A stretch of 64,000 nt of DNA from Russula earlei (GCA_025769875.1 JAGFNK010000006.1:186001-250000), one strand, 5' to 3'. Shown: positions 23,424-35,133, numbered from the stretch's first letter. Program-made: numbers and translations. The notes: generated by a model not told the origin, from the sequence alone.

Positions 23424-25030
23424 ATGGCATCTCCCTCAAAGCCTCCGATGCCATGCATAGCCAACCCGAAGCCCACGTCGACCTCTCAGATACCATTCGT
23501 TTACGAACGCCGCCACTTCACGGTCAAGACGTTGCCAGAAAGTTTTCCTTATGAGGTCATACGTGACAATGGTCTACAAATACACTACTTCGAGTTTCGT
23601 GGACAGGGCCCACCGCCTGCCGATCTTGGTTTTCCAGGCGACGTGTGGCTCAACGTCAGACCCGGGGAGCTGTCGCTCTACGCGCGCACCCTGAGCGAAT
23701 GGGTGATCTGGCCCGGGCCCCGCAAGGCGAAAAAGCAAATGTTCGAGCACCCGCTCGTCCCCGGGAGGTATCTCTGGTGCACGCGAAAGCACGTGCTGTG
23801 GTATACCTGCGACGGCATACGCAAGAGCGCGTCCCTGCAGATACGGGGCGAGGAGGAGGACTTTGGTCGCGCGCGATATCGGACCGTCGGGCCCATGGAA
23901 CGAGGCGGCGCCCGCAACGCGAGCGACAACGCCCCGCGCTTCCCGCTGCGCACCGCGGAGGAGGCCGTCGCCAAAATCCTCGAGGTGGAGAACGAGGAGC
24001 GTCGCCACGGCCGCGAGCCGCCCGAGCCAAAACGTCGACGCGTCCGCGAGGGCGTCGGTGCCGCGCCGCCGCCCCACCGCGCCAAGAGCATCTCCGAGGA
24101 GCCCACGCCGGGCTCCAGCTCGAGTGAGAGCAGGACCGCGGCGACACACGACGCGCAGCCGCAAGCGCCAGGATGGAACGGCGACGGACGATTCCAGCGC
24201 CCGGTCGGTTACAACCCTGGCACGATGTCCTTCTATCCCGTCTCCCCCTCCTCCAGCCTCAGCCAGGCGTTGGGTCCCAACGCGGTTCCCAACCCACATC
24301 CACCGTCCCCGCCCGCCATCCCGCCACACGAGACGACCGTTTCCGCTCCGACCATCACGACCTTCACCACCACACCAACGATCTCGGGGGCCGCGACGCT
24401 CTCGCCGTCCTCCACGTCTATCACGAGCACTCTCCCGCAACACCCGTCCTCCGCTGCATATCCACCGCACCCGAATCAACCTCCGCGGCCGCCGCCACCA
24501 CGCCCGTTGAACTTCCCACTGGACGCCGAAATCAACCGTGCCCGCGAAGAAGCCATGCGTCTGTCGGCCGAAAATGCCCGCCTCTGCGCGGAAAACACTC
24601 GCTTGCTAGAAGAAAATCGCGGTCTTCGAACAAACGCTTACTGTTCTCCAAGCCTCGCGGAAGCCGTTCGTGACGCGCTCAGCACCACCCTCGGTGCGCG
24701 CGTGAATGAACGTTCGTGCCTTCCCCCTTCCCCCCCCCCTCGGCGCAGCCTCCCTTTACCAACTGACATGTAAACACCTTGTGTGCGACAGTGCTGAGAG
24801 ACGCGCAGGAGCAGCGGACAGCCCGCTTGGAAGCAGAACGCAAGCTGGTTGAGTTCCAAGAGCAGCTGAAGAAGGTACTTTTTCGCTAGCGTGGGCTCTG
24901 CGGGCGGAACGTTCACTACATCCAGATGACCCAGGCGTTCCAGATTCCGACGATGGCCCCAGGCAACTCCGGCGATCCGCAGCTGCCGCCCGCCCGCCCC
25001 GGCGCCCGCCTCGCGGCCTCGGAAGCGTGA
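23424..25030 (+). CDS. Uncharacterised basidiomycete protein with C-terminal coiled coil
   Basis: The family is not recognised. Exon 1 (MASPSKPPMP...) runs to about 24709. Exon 2 joins LLRDAQEQRTARLEAERKL (24790-24872), and exon 3 joins MTQAFQIPTMAPGN (about 24926) to the stop at 25028-25030, about 480 residues in all. The N-terminal about 130 residues look folded and rich in aromatics (VYERRHFTVKTLP, GDVWLNVRPGELSLYAR, EWVIWPGPRKAKKQ, RYLWCTRKHVLWYTC). A nuclear-type basic cluster (PEPKRRRVREG) and a long Pro/Ser/Thr-rich stretch follow. The C-terminus is a coiled coil with repeating ENxRL heptads (MRLSAENARLCAENTRLLEE, then QRTARLEAERK). The layout suggests a nuclear protein-protein or DNA-associated factor, which is inference only. 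The 23,640-24,130 part is very GC-rich and keeps several other frames open by composition. Confidence 0.7.
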
Positions 25031-25584
25031 AAAAGCATTTGTGGGCTTTTTTTTTTGCTCGTGTTTTTGGGTTTATACCCGAGGGGGTTCGGGTTTGTAT
25101 CTATACGGGTCTGTTTCTCATTTGTATTTTCGTCACCTCCAAAATAATAAATGTATCAATTTCCTCCTCGTCTGCCCTTCTCGATCACCAAACAGCCAGC
25201 GCGCGTTCTTGATCGCTATCTGCTCCTCTGCCGATTGGCACATAAGTATCCACGAATAGCTTGATCCGCACACGTTTCTGAGAGAATGCGGTTTTGGTGC
25301 GTTCCTTCACTGGCACCAGTGACTCATCCATGTGCCTATGCGAGGATCGGACCTTACGTGCAAAGGGGGATGGAAACCCTCTGTCACTACGCTCGTTGGT
25401 TGTACAAAAGCACGATGTCATGATGGTGGTGAGGAACTAAATCGTACATCACATACTCATTTCAAAACCCGTGACCGGTAGTAAGGACGTCCCATTCGAA
25501 GAAATGCCATCAATCAGTCGCTTGTCCCCATTGGCACTCTATACAAGACAAGAAAGAAACAACATCGGTTTTGCCCCAGATCTC
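25031..25584. other. Intergenic region with a coding-like minus-strand ORF (25185-25421)
   Basis: This 554-bp spacer separates two convergent genes. A minus-strand ORF at 25185-25421 has plausible protein character (HMDESLVPVKERTKTAF, VRIKLFVDTYVPIGRG) but no splice partner could be found that keeps frame. It may be a gene remnant or chance. Confidence 0.3.
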
Positions 25585-27197
25585 TCATAGCTCGTCGCGT
25601 GAGTGCTCCTGCTTGGTACCAAGTTCTGCGAGCCACTTGCGAATGATGCCATTGACCTCAGTGGGATTTTCAAGCTGGGTCCAATGAGCCGTGGGAAGCG
25701 TCTGAAAAAAGTACAGTCAGCAACCACTCTCTGATGGGACCTGAAAGGATCCCTACACGGCGGACATGATTGGGCAAGAAGTCGAACGAGTGCATTAGCT
25801 TAGCCGCGAGCTCCATGTTCGCCACCGGGTCCTATCAGACGTCAGCGAATTTTTTTTTTTTTTGATGTTCATACGGACAGACCTTCGTGGCAAGGATGCT
25901 CAGAACGGGCTGAGTGATGGTATGGTTTCCCTGATCGTTCGCAAATTTCCAGGATCCCACATTATTCTGCACAATCGAATGAGAAGATGTAGCGCCGAGA
26001 CTTGATGCAATTATCCCCACCTCTTCGGTGTAAAAATGAAGAGCTGCACGAGGGAAATCAAACTACGGACTGTAAGAAGGGAACCGACGCTCACTGTTCC
26101 CAAAACCGCTTATGCTGAATTGCTCGACCCAATAATCCTCCTCCTCTTTCGAGAAGAATGGGATCGGGGGAATCTGGGAACACAGTTTGACAAGGATTCC
26201 CGAGACCCAGCGGCACCGAGAAACAAACCTCGTCGACGCCGTCCCATGCCCCCAGGTATGTGTCCGGGCTAGTCAAGAAGTTGTCAGGCGGCGGGGAGGC
26301 AATATTTCGCAGCGTCCCTCGGAGCGTGCGACGGATGTCGCGGTTGAGTTCAGCTATTGCCGCGGAGGTCTGCTTGTTGAAGAAGAGCTGGTAAGCCAGG
26401 CGAGGGTGTGCCGCCACCTGAGCCTCTTTTGGTACCAACGGCCCCGCTGCGGGGATATACTGATTAAATGCTCAGCCTCGATCCACCACGTACTCGAGCA
26501 GCCGAAATTTTACAGGTATGGTGATGCCTACGACGGCCGTAAAGACGTCCGGCCGCTCGCGGGCGGCCTCATGCGCCAGCTGTGTACCCCAATCGTGCCT
26601 TGAAAGCCGAGATGGCCGATGAAACGCCCGGAGGTGTATTTGAAAGGGGGGTCCACGTACCCAATAGCGATCGCCTTCGAGACTCCGGCGTGCTCCAAAA
26701 TGCATAAGAGATCGCCAACCAAGTCAGGCATGGTGCCCGATGATCTGACATCACCCGGGTATGTGGACGCGCCAAAGCCACGAAGGTCTGGTGCGATGAT
26801 ATGGTAGTCGTCCTGTGAGCAGAAAAGGTGAGCGCTCTGGGGCAAAGACGACGACGTCGTTCCTGTGGCACCTCAAACTCTAGTATCTGATATTTCCAGC
26901 TCGCCCACAGGCTTGGCCACCCGTGCAGGAGAAGGAGGGTCTGCTCGGCCTTGGGATTGATGTCAGCATAGTCTGTGAATGATTATTAGATTTGCGTTTT
27001 CCACGAAGCCAAGAAGTATCGCTACGTAGATCGATAACAACGTGTGTATTGTGGGCGCGGTTGATAGCAGGGCAGGTGGCGACTTTCTTTGGGTACTTGC
27101 GAGGGTCGAACGGCAAGTCGGCTGATGTCAAGCTATCTGATGCCAGGGAGATGATCGAGAGGGCCACAGCTAGAACCTGTGCTGAAAACGAAAACAT
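25585..27197 (-). CDS. Alpha/beta hydrolase, epoxide-hydrolase type, with signal peptide and RDEL end
   Basis: An epoxide-hydrolase-like serine-free alpha/beta hydrolase. The start MFSFSAQVLAVALSIISLAS is a likely signal peptide. After introns the motifs are LLLLHGWPSLWASWKYQ (HGWP oxyanion loop), DLRGFGASTYPGD, nucleophile elbow GHDWGTQLAHEAARERP (Asp), QPVLSILATKDPVAN near the acid position and TLPTAHWTQLENP with the catalytic His. The protein ends HSRDEL plus stop at 25585. Signal peptide plus C-terminal RDEL suggests retention in the endoplasmic reticulum rather than secretion. About seven introns of 50-75 nt are present, one of which (about 26463-26514, after GITIP) is absent in the neighbouring paralogue. 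It is divergent to that paralogue, with 411 bp between starts. The substrate is unknown; an epoxide is inferred from motifs. Confidence 0.85.
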
Positions 27198-27608
27198 CCC
27201 TGAAGGGACCCGTCCGCAATGTCAGGGTCAGCCGATCACTGCCGCCCGGAGGACATTTTTGATTACGGCTGGTGGGCGCTTCTTTCCGCTGCACGCGCAC
27301 ATATGCTGTCCTCGATTCACAGGAGGCCAACGAGGGAGTAGATATGCGCAACGCGCAACACGGGCTACGTTGATCCGATGGCAAATGCACACGATGTCCC
27401 GTCAATGTCGGAGGTGCGAACTTGATGGTAAAATACTGGTGCCGTGCACATGCACACCGCTCCACTGTTCTTTTCTTGTGGGCTTCGAATTGTTGCAGCA
27501 CATCAGCGAAGGCATAACGCCCAGAAGAAGTGGACTTACGTGTCGTGCCCTCACAGGACATTCATAACGTACGCGTCTGTTGCCTCGGCCCCACAAACTC
27601 AGAAATCC
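27198..27608. promoter_or_regulatory. Shared divergent promoter of the two epoxide-hydrolase-like genes
   Basis: A 411-bp region lies between the two start codons. Small ORFs cross it but are not conserved with either protein. Co-regulation of the pair is likely from geometry alone; no factor site was assigned. Confidence 0.45.
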
Positions 27609-29228
27609 ATGCCTAATTTTCTCCTCTTTGCGAGCAGTTTGCTGTTCACACTCAATCCCGGTTTCACGCTTGGGTCTTTGACAAGAAGCTCCGTGTTTGA
27701 CCCGTCTGCATTCCATCAGTACTTCCAAGTGGCGACGTGTCCCGGTGTCAACCGTGCGGAGGATACGACCGTTGACCTACAACTTCGTATGCCCCCACAA
27801 CCACGATCTAGAGAGATGTCTGATACTTTCTTCGCAGGCTATGTCGATATCAACCCGAACGCTGACCGTACGCTTTTGTTCTTGCATGGCTGGCCGAGTC
27901 TATGGGCCAGCTGGAAATATCAGATTCAAGAATTCGGGGTGTGTGAACGTTTCCTGCCCGAGGATTTAGCGGCCCCTTCATGATTGCCACAGAGTGACTA
28001 CCGTTTGATCGTCCCCGATATCCGCGGCTTTGGTGCATCGACGCATCCAGGTGACGTTCAATCCTCCGGCTCGTTTCCTGACTTGGTTGGGGACGTAACG
28101 TGCATCCTGGGACACGCCCGTGTCTCCCAAGCCGTCGTGATCGGGCAAGTCATCGCTTCGAGTGGCCTTATGTTTTGATGCCTGACGTTCCCCGTGCTTA
28201 GCCACGACTGGGGCACACAGCTCGCATACGAGGCTGCGCGAGAACGCCCCGATGTCTTCACTGCCTGTCGTTGGCATCACGATTCCATACACGCCTGCAG
28301 CGGGCCCATTTGTGCCCATATCTGCGCTCGTGAAAGATTTTCCGCATCTCGCATATCAGGTCTTCTTTGCGGAGCAGACATCGGCCGCCATAGCAGAACT
28401 CAACACCGATATTCGTCGCACACTGCGCGCGACGCTGCGCACGGTTGCAAGTCCGCCCCCTCCAGATTTTCTGCTGAGCGACAGCTTGTATATGGTTGCG
28501 TGGGAGAATGTTTCCATCGTAGGATGATGTCCGTCATAAACGCTCTCGAGCTCAATGGCCGAGTTGCTCTAGATCCCACCAATACCGTTCTTCAGTCCCG
28601 ATGAGGAAGATTATTGGGTTAGCCAGTACATGATCCAAGGATTCAACTACAGTCTGTGTCACACCCCACCTCCTTGTCCGATATTGCTCGCTCAATTTCG
28701 TGCGATTTGCAGCCCTGGAGTTCTATACCAATCCTGTGCGCATCGACCTCCCCACGAGTTCGCCTCCCGTTTTGATGATTCTGGCAATCCCAGGACCGTT
28801 TGGCGTCATACGACTTTGCGCATAGTCAAGGAAACGAGACAATTTCTCAACCAGTCTTGAGTATCCTCCCTACCCAGGTGTGCTGTGCTCCTGTAATCAC
28901 CCATGAAATGAACGCTCCAACTTTTCACAGGATCCCGTGGGGAATTGGGTCCTCGCTGCCCAAGCGTTAGGGTCCGCTGATTTCCTGCCAAATTTAACGC
29001 AGATTGTGTGTTCCTTTTCTTGTGGCCAACGGTCCGCCGGGACTAAGGTTTGTGTTGTGACAGACACTTCCCGGCGCACACTGGGTTCAGCTCGAGTTTC
29101 CGGACCAGGTCAACGCCCTTATTCGTAATTTTATTGGAACCCAAGCTGGCTGTGGATCGGACGGGGTAGAAAAGAAACCGACATGTTCTAGGAATGAAAA
29201 TGATGTCTTTATATGTGGAATTCATTAG
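27609..29228 (+). CDS. Alpha/beta hydrolase paralogue, epoxide-hydrolase type, with a 1-nt frameshift
   Basis: This is a paralogue of the gene at 25585-27197 with the same motifs: a hydrophobic N-terminus (MPNFLLFASSLLF), LLFLHGWPSLWASWKYQ, DIRGFGASTHPGD, GHDWGTQLAYEAARERP, QPVLSILPTQDPVGN and TLPGAHWVQLEFP. The end differs: a Cys-containing tail (AGCGSDGVEKKPTCS) replaces RDEL, with the stop at 29226-29228. In the middle, DVFTA is followed by one extra T near 28266 before VVGITIPYTPAAGP, which shifts the frame inside an exon that is continuous in the paralogue. No GT-AG intron there restores frame. The intron before HDWG has a GC donor (28145-28201), where the paralogue has GT. Either the gene is a young pseudogene or the base is an assembly error; everything else is intact. 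The start ATG at 27609 matches the paralogue's signal-peptide position. Confidence 0.75.
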
Positions 29229-29294
29229 TTTTGAAATAAATTATTTATGAATTATTTTGTTGACGCGACGCGACGCGGTTGAAAGCAGTCCAAC

Positions 29295-32200
29295 ATGGCC
29301 CCTCCGAAAAAGAGCACAAAAGCGAATGCTCAACATGACCTCCGATCATTCTTTGGTTCTGCTAAGAGTCTGGGCACGGCCGGCAGCCCACAAAAGGTAC
29401 ACGCGAGAACCCGTTCTGAAGGCGTTGACCTTGACACGCCCTCAATCCATGCGACTTCTTCGAAGCAAACGATCGAAATCAGTGCGTTCCTATTCTATGC
29501 ACACTGCATACTAGTCTCATCGTATTTCAGGCGGAGACGAGGCGTGCGTAATGTCCGAGTCGTGTCCTGGGAGACACTTGGTTGACATTCAACAGACCGC
29601 TTTCACCCACCAAGAAGCCCACCCGGTAGGTCCCACTCTTGTCTTTCTCACCGGGCTTTAGGCTTATGGGCAGTACGCCGGAGAGCGCAATGCGAGGCAA
29701 GTCAGATGTCCCTACCCCTGCGTTGAAGCGCAGGGCAAAGAGGATATTGCTCTCTAGCGATGAGGAGGACGTAAAGGACGCCACCCCTCCACCGAAGAAG
29801 AAACCGGCAATAACTTCTACGTCAACAGAACCCAAGCCACGCTCAACACAGACCCCTCTTCGGAAAGGGAGGCTAAAGAAGAAGGCGAAAGTGAGCGAAA
29901 GCTCAGCAGAAGATGAGAAGGAGGACAGTGATGCTGACTTCATGCAAGTCGATGAAGAGGAGGTGGTAAAGAGAGCACCAACAAAGGCCAAGGCTCACGC
30001 GAAGCCGGTCAACCCGGCTTCTTCCAGGACCGCGAAAGTAGAGGAGAAATCGAAAGTGACCCCGGCGAAGGAGGAAAGCAAAGACCAAGAAGACGGCAAG
30101 CAGAGGCCCAAATTCAAGTATGGTAATTTCAAAGTTTGGGATACTGATGCCGAACTGATGGGCTATCATAGCTGGGCAGCTGCCAAGGCTGCGAGAATGG
30201 CTGGTCCATCCCACCCGGGCTCAAAACCGGTCCCCCCGGCGGCTGCACCTGACTGTCTGGCGGGTCTATCGTTCGTCTTCACTGGCGAGCTGTCCAGCTT
30301 TTCCCGTGAAGATGCCATCGACATCGCCAAACGATTTTGCGGGTCAGTTTTTCCCCCCGACCTCGATCCCCAATTATTATTTTCGCCATGTAACGCTCAT
30401 ACCGTCCCAGGCGCGTAGTGGGCCAACCATCCTCCAAGACTGATTATGTAGTACTTGGTGACAACGCGGGCCCGAGCAAGCTTGCTGCGATAAAAAAGCA
30501 CAACCTCAAAACCATATCTGAGGACGAGTTCCTGAATCTGATCGCTACACGCAAGGGGCCCGGCAACGGTAAAGGTCTCAGCGCAAAGGAGAAGAAGAAA
30601 AAGGATAAGGAGGAGAAAGCAATTCGGGACAGCGCAAAGGAGATGGAGGCCCGCGAGAAGGCCGCCGGGGCCGCAAAGTCAGGCGTTGCTCGAGGGTACG
30701 TATGAACACTTTCCTTGAGCACAACAAGTGTGTAATGATATAGCCACAGAGCCAAGGCAATAGATCCCAAGACACAACTTTGGACCGAACGGTATGCCCC
30801 TCAGACACTCAAAGAGATTTGCGGCAACAAGGGGCAAGTCGAGAAACTCCAGCAATGGCTCAACGACTGGTGCGTGACCTGTTCTTTCCAGCCACCCCAC
30901 AGAGTCGGCTGAAGCGGATCTTAGGTCAGACAGTTTGAAAGCCAACTTCAAGAAGCCAGGCAAAAATGGCATGAACAACTTCCGTGGCGTGATGATCACG
31001 GGCCCACCAGGCATCGGCAAAACGACTAGTGCACATCTGTGTGCAAAGCTCGCCGGGTTTACGCCTATTGAACTCAATGCAAGTGACGCGCGCAGTAAGA
31101 AGCTCGTCGAAGTACGTCATTCACTCCACCCCAGAGTGGCTCCCAGTTAACCAGTGGTACAGAGTAGCACGAACATTCATAACACATCCCTTGACGGATG
31201 GATGGGTGGAGGCGAGGTAAGAAACGTTCACATACTTGGACTAGAACCCCTCCTATAACAATCTCGGTCATTCCGTAGAGGACGAACGCGGCGGGAATCG
31301 TCATAACAGATAGATCGTGTCTTATCATGGACGAAGTCGACGGCATGTCCGCGGGAGATAGAGGCGGCGTCGGCGCACTGGCTGCCCTTATCCGCAAGAC
31401 CAAAGTAATGCTCGTTTACTTTCCCAGGGGCGCCTTTTGAAAGGTCCTTAGATTCCTATCATCTGCATAGCCAATGATCGTAGCGCACCAAAGATGAGGC
31501 CCCTTGTCAACGGTACTTTCGGGCTGCCATTTCGAAAGTGAGTATCACTGGGCGGTCGTCGGAAATTTATAGCTGAAGCGTTCCCCTTAGGCCGGACGCT
31601 GCCCAGATACGCTCTAGAATCATGACAATTATCTTCAAGGAAACCATGCAAATTCCAGCGAACGTGGTGGATGAACTTATCACGGGCGTGGGCTCCGATA
31701 TTCGCCAAGTGCTTAATATGTTGTCGACGTGGAAGCTGCACAACGATACCATGGACTACGAAGAGGGCAAGATGCTGTACGCTACATTAATTGCCCTACA
31801 TTATACTTCCTGACAAGTATCGCAGCGCGAAGGCCAACGAAAAATACACCGTGCTGACACCATTCAACGTCATTCAGAAAATTCTGGGGCCGTATATGTT
31901 CTCCGCAACGTCGCGTGACACGCTGAATGATAAGATCGAGTTATATTTTCATGACTACTCCTTCGTTCCGCTGTTCATCCAGGTGGGGTCTCCAACCATT
32001 CGGCACGCCGCATACTTATTTGTACCATAGGAGAATTATCTAAAAACGCATCCATCGCGCGTACGCGACATGAATGGTCCAAGGAAAGACTTGATGCAGT
32101 TGAAGCTCATGGAAAAGGCGTCGGAGTCATTATCCGACGGCGACCTTGTCGACTCCCTCATTCATGGGTACTTGTTTTCGCCGATTTTCCTCTTGCGTTA

Positions 32201-33064
32201 TTTTTATGTGGTTGCGCAGCCCTGAACAACACTGGACATTGATGCCAACTCATGCCGTTCTTTCGACTGTACGGCCGTCGTCGTTCCTCTATGGACCAGG
32301 AAGTGGTTATGGCGGTCCGAACGCCATGACTTTCCCTCAGTATGTCTAGGCTTGGTAGCAGTATGAACGTGTTAACGAAGAGCTGTGACAGGTGGCTTGG
32401 ACAGAATTCCAAGCAGAACAAGCTCAGCCGAGCATTGGGCGATGTGCAAATTCGTATGAGATTAAAAGTCTCCGGCGACAAATCCGAGATTCGTCTGTCT
32501 TACCTACCCGCGATGTTCCCTCTTCTCGTCAAGCCTCTAATGGATCAGGGTTCTGTGCGTGCCTTTCTCTTACTTGCCCATGAACCAGTCTGACGGTGAA
32601 TGACGATCAGAGTGCTGTTGATGACGTTATCACTAGCATGGATGATTATTATGTCTCTCGCGATGACTGGGACACCATCGTCGAGCTCGGACTTGGAGAG
32701 CAGAAGGACGATGTCGTACTCAAGAAGATAGCTACCGCTACCAAGACAGCACTTACTAAGAAGTACAATTCACGCGATCACCCAATCCCGTTCCACAAGG
32801 CACAAGATTTAGGGAGGGTGCCGAAGAAACTTGCCGGTGGACCTGCGCCAGATCTTGAAGAGGCATTCGATGTGAGCGCTTGCGCTGGTCCTTAGTCCTC
32901 ACTCTCATGTCCCTTGCTAGATGGATGACGCTGTCGATGACGTCGATGATGAGAAGAAGGTTGACGACCCAGACGACATTAAGCACGACAGTCTCATCCA
33001 AGAGGCAGGGACTAAGAAGATGGCGGCCACAAAAGGGAAAGGCGCTGCGAAGGGCAAGAAATGA
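29295..33064 (+). CDS. RFC1: Replication factor C subunit 1 (clamp-loader large subunit)
   Basis: Rfc1 loads PCNA onto primer-template junctions in DNA replication and repair. The N-terminus carries a PIP-box-like QHDLRSFF, then a long Lys/Glu-rich disordered region. A BRCT domain follows ([39 protein letters not shown], about 30250-30540), then a charged linker and the AAA+ module: [18 protein letters not shown], Walker [25 protein letters not shown], Walker [16 protein letters not shown] and the [16 protein letters not shown] sensor region. The collar domain contains [16 protein letters not shown] and, further on, the RFC1-specific [13 protein letters not shown] and [12 protein letters not shown]. 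The C-terminus is acidic then Lys-rich ([10 protein letters not shown] plus stop at 33062-33064). Many short introns occur. The domain set and length are those expected of a full-length Rfc1. Confidence 0.93.
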
Positions 33065-34216
33065 TTGTGACGACTTGATGTAAAGCTTCTCACCCTCCTT
33101 TCCAAGCGGATGTCTTGTTTTCATATGGCCATCGGTCAGGGACGGTAGCCTGTTTAGAGGGTTACTGCTATGTGAACGTGTATGTACGTTCTATCACAGA
33201 TGACGCGCATCGCGTGCTTCTTGAATATGTGGCCAGTCATCCATCAGCGTCCAATAAATAGGGTGCTTGACCTGTGATGTGAAACGAAAAAGTCGCCTTC
33301 ACTAGAAGCCCGTGCACTGGCAACGCACTCGTGCGTCCCATGACCTGTGTGAATAGGCGCACATGATCCTTGACAACGACGATACCCCGAAACGCGGAGC
33401 ACCACGCCCTGTCGCCTGCCTTCGCACCTGGGCAACCTTTTACCTTTGCTAGATCCTGTCTCGATCTAGATATCTATCCTGATGGGCAGGCAATCTTTTG
33501 CCGCAGTCCCGCCGACGTTTCCTCCGCCTGGCCCGGCGTCGCAGGTACCGTCACGGTAGCACAAGATCTTTTTCAAATATCTGGACTAGAACTCGCTCGC
33601 TCGTCTATGGACGATCGATAATGGCAACTGGGGGGCAAATGGCTCGATTCTCCGGCCGTGTGAAGCCACTTTGAAAAAAAAAAAGAAAGAAAAAGACATG
33701 GTTCTCTGCTGCCCGACGGGACCACGGACCAACCCGCATCGTCATTCGGCTCTCGTTGTCGTCACTCGCGAAGCGCACCGAGATGACGCGATGGACCTCC
33801 TCCGTCCGATCTCGAACGGCGCGCACAATACAAAAGGAATTTTTTTCCGTCGAGAGGGGGGGGGGGGGTGGGGGGGCCTGGCCCGGGTTCTGGCTGGCTC
33901 ACCGGCGGCGTCAACGAGGCTGGGGGGGAAAAACCAGGCTCGGCGCGCTCATCGAGGCAGGTGATCCGATGGATGTGATTGTTGATGATGGCGATGGCGA
34001 TGGCGATGGCGAGCCCATCGCGATCTCATCTCCAAGATTTTGTCGGACGCGGTCGAATGCCCATCCGAGCCTGGCCAACGTCGTCTACGTCACGGCGTTC
34101 CGTCCCTGCTATAAGGGCTGCTACCAGTCATCTGTGGCCTCCCCCTCGTTTAATTTCTCTCCTCTCTCTCCTCTCTCTCACTCTCTCTCATTTATTGTTT
34201 CCTATCGACGATCGCT
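33065..34216. other. 1.15-kb intergenic region with low-complexity tracts
   Basis: No gene is supported. Visible features are an A-run near 33674, G-runs at about 33857-33878, a GATGGC-type tandem repeat at about 33988-34012 and a CT-rich tract (CTCTCTC) at 34159-34188 just upstream of the FKBP start, which is likely core promoter. Confidence 0.5.
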
Positions 34217-34902
34217 ATGGTGAGTCCGGCCATCGTTCTGCACCCTCTATTGGGACGCGGGGCTTCCATCCGTTTATCGTTTAGGGCGTCGAGGTCACAG
34301 TTCTCCATACCGGTGACGGACAACGTCCTCGAGTCGGCGGTATGGCATGCGGCCGGTCCTCCGGTGTGTGCGGTTCCCTGCTGACTCGTGATAGACACGG
34401 TCACGGCCCACTACGTTGGGACTATCGTCGAGGACGGTTCTACGTTCGGCTCTAGCCTCGTTCGGTCCGTCTTGGTAATTTGGCATCCTTCGTTTCCTCT
34501 CCGTCCTAATGGCGTATTGTGCATGGCGTGGCGGGCGGTCGCACTGCACACAGGGGCACTCCATTCGTCACAGAGATCGGTGTTGGAAAAGCAATCAAGG
34601 GTTGGGACGAGGGTTTGTCTACATTCTCTGGACCAGCGTTTCGTTCTGTTGATGATCGCCGATACAACCAGGCGTTCTACAGCTGACGGAAGGATCGAGG
34701 GCAATACTGAGGGTATCACCGGATTACGTGCGTTGTCGCGTATGTTGAACGACCACTTAGCGATAGCTATCTTCAGGCGTACGGCACTCGGGGTTTCCCT
34801 CCAGTCATTCCGCCAAACGCTGCCCTCGAATTCGAGGTGGAACTCCTTGAAATCAAACCTTCAAGAAAACCTTCTCCAGGTGGAGCGAGTCCCGACAGAT
34901 GA
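34217..34902 (+). CDS. FKBP12-type peptidyl-prolyl cis-trans isomerase
   Basis: This is a single-domain FKBP of about 122 residues. Exon 1 is only the start codon (ATG, then GTGAGT). Later exons give [90 protein letters not shown] and [12 protein letters not shown], plus a short basic tail ([13 protein letters not shown]) to the stop at 34900-34902. Five introns were placed, all GT-AG. The core is complete: the Trp at the pocket base (KGW), the DYAYG tyrosine and the IPP loop are kept. One pocket residue differs from FKBP12: the Asp in the FDSS motif (Asp37 in human FKBP12) is Gly here. It may act as a cytosolic isomerase; drug binding may be reduced (inference). Confidence 0.9.
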
Positions 34903-35133
34903 TGTCAAGGCCATACAACTTTAGCGTTAGGTGTTGTACATATTACTTCGCAAAAGAGGAAATGTATATGAAAGTTCTTAGAACCTTGCCTCCAGAATCT
35001 CCACGAGCGCCTACAGAGCTCTCCCTTACACAGGGCATTCTAGACCGGAAGCAGGGACGCAGGTCGAAAGAAGCACGTGCATAAAAAAGAAATGGGATAG
35101 AATACAATACTTATAACTATGATGGCAGGGATG

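Noticed and set aside
23574..24479. 301-codon minus-strand ORF antisense to the GC-rich gene
   Set aside because: GC composition keeps the frame open; the sequence is Arg/Gly-rich without motifs, and the plus strand has a coherent spliced gene with a coiled coil.
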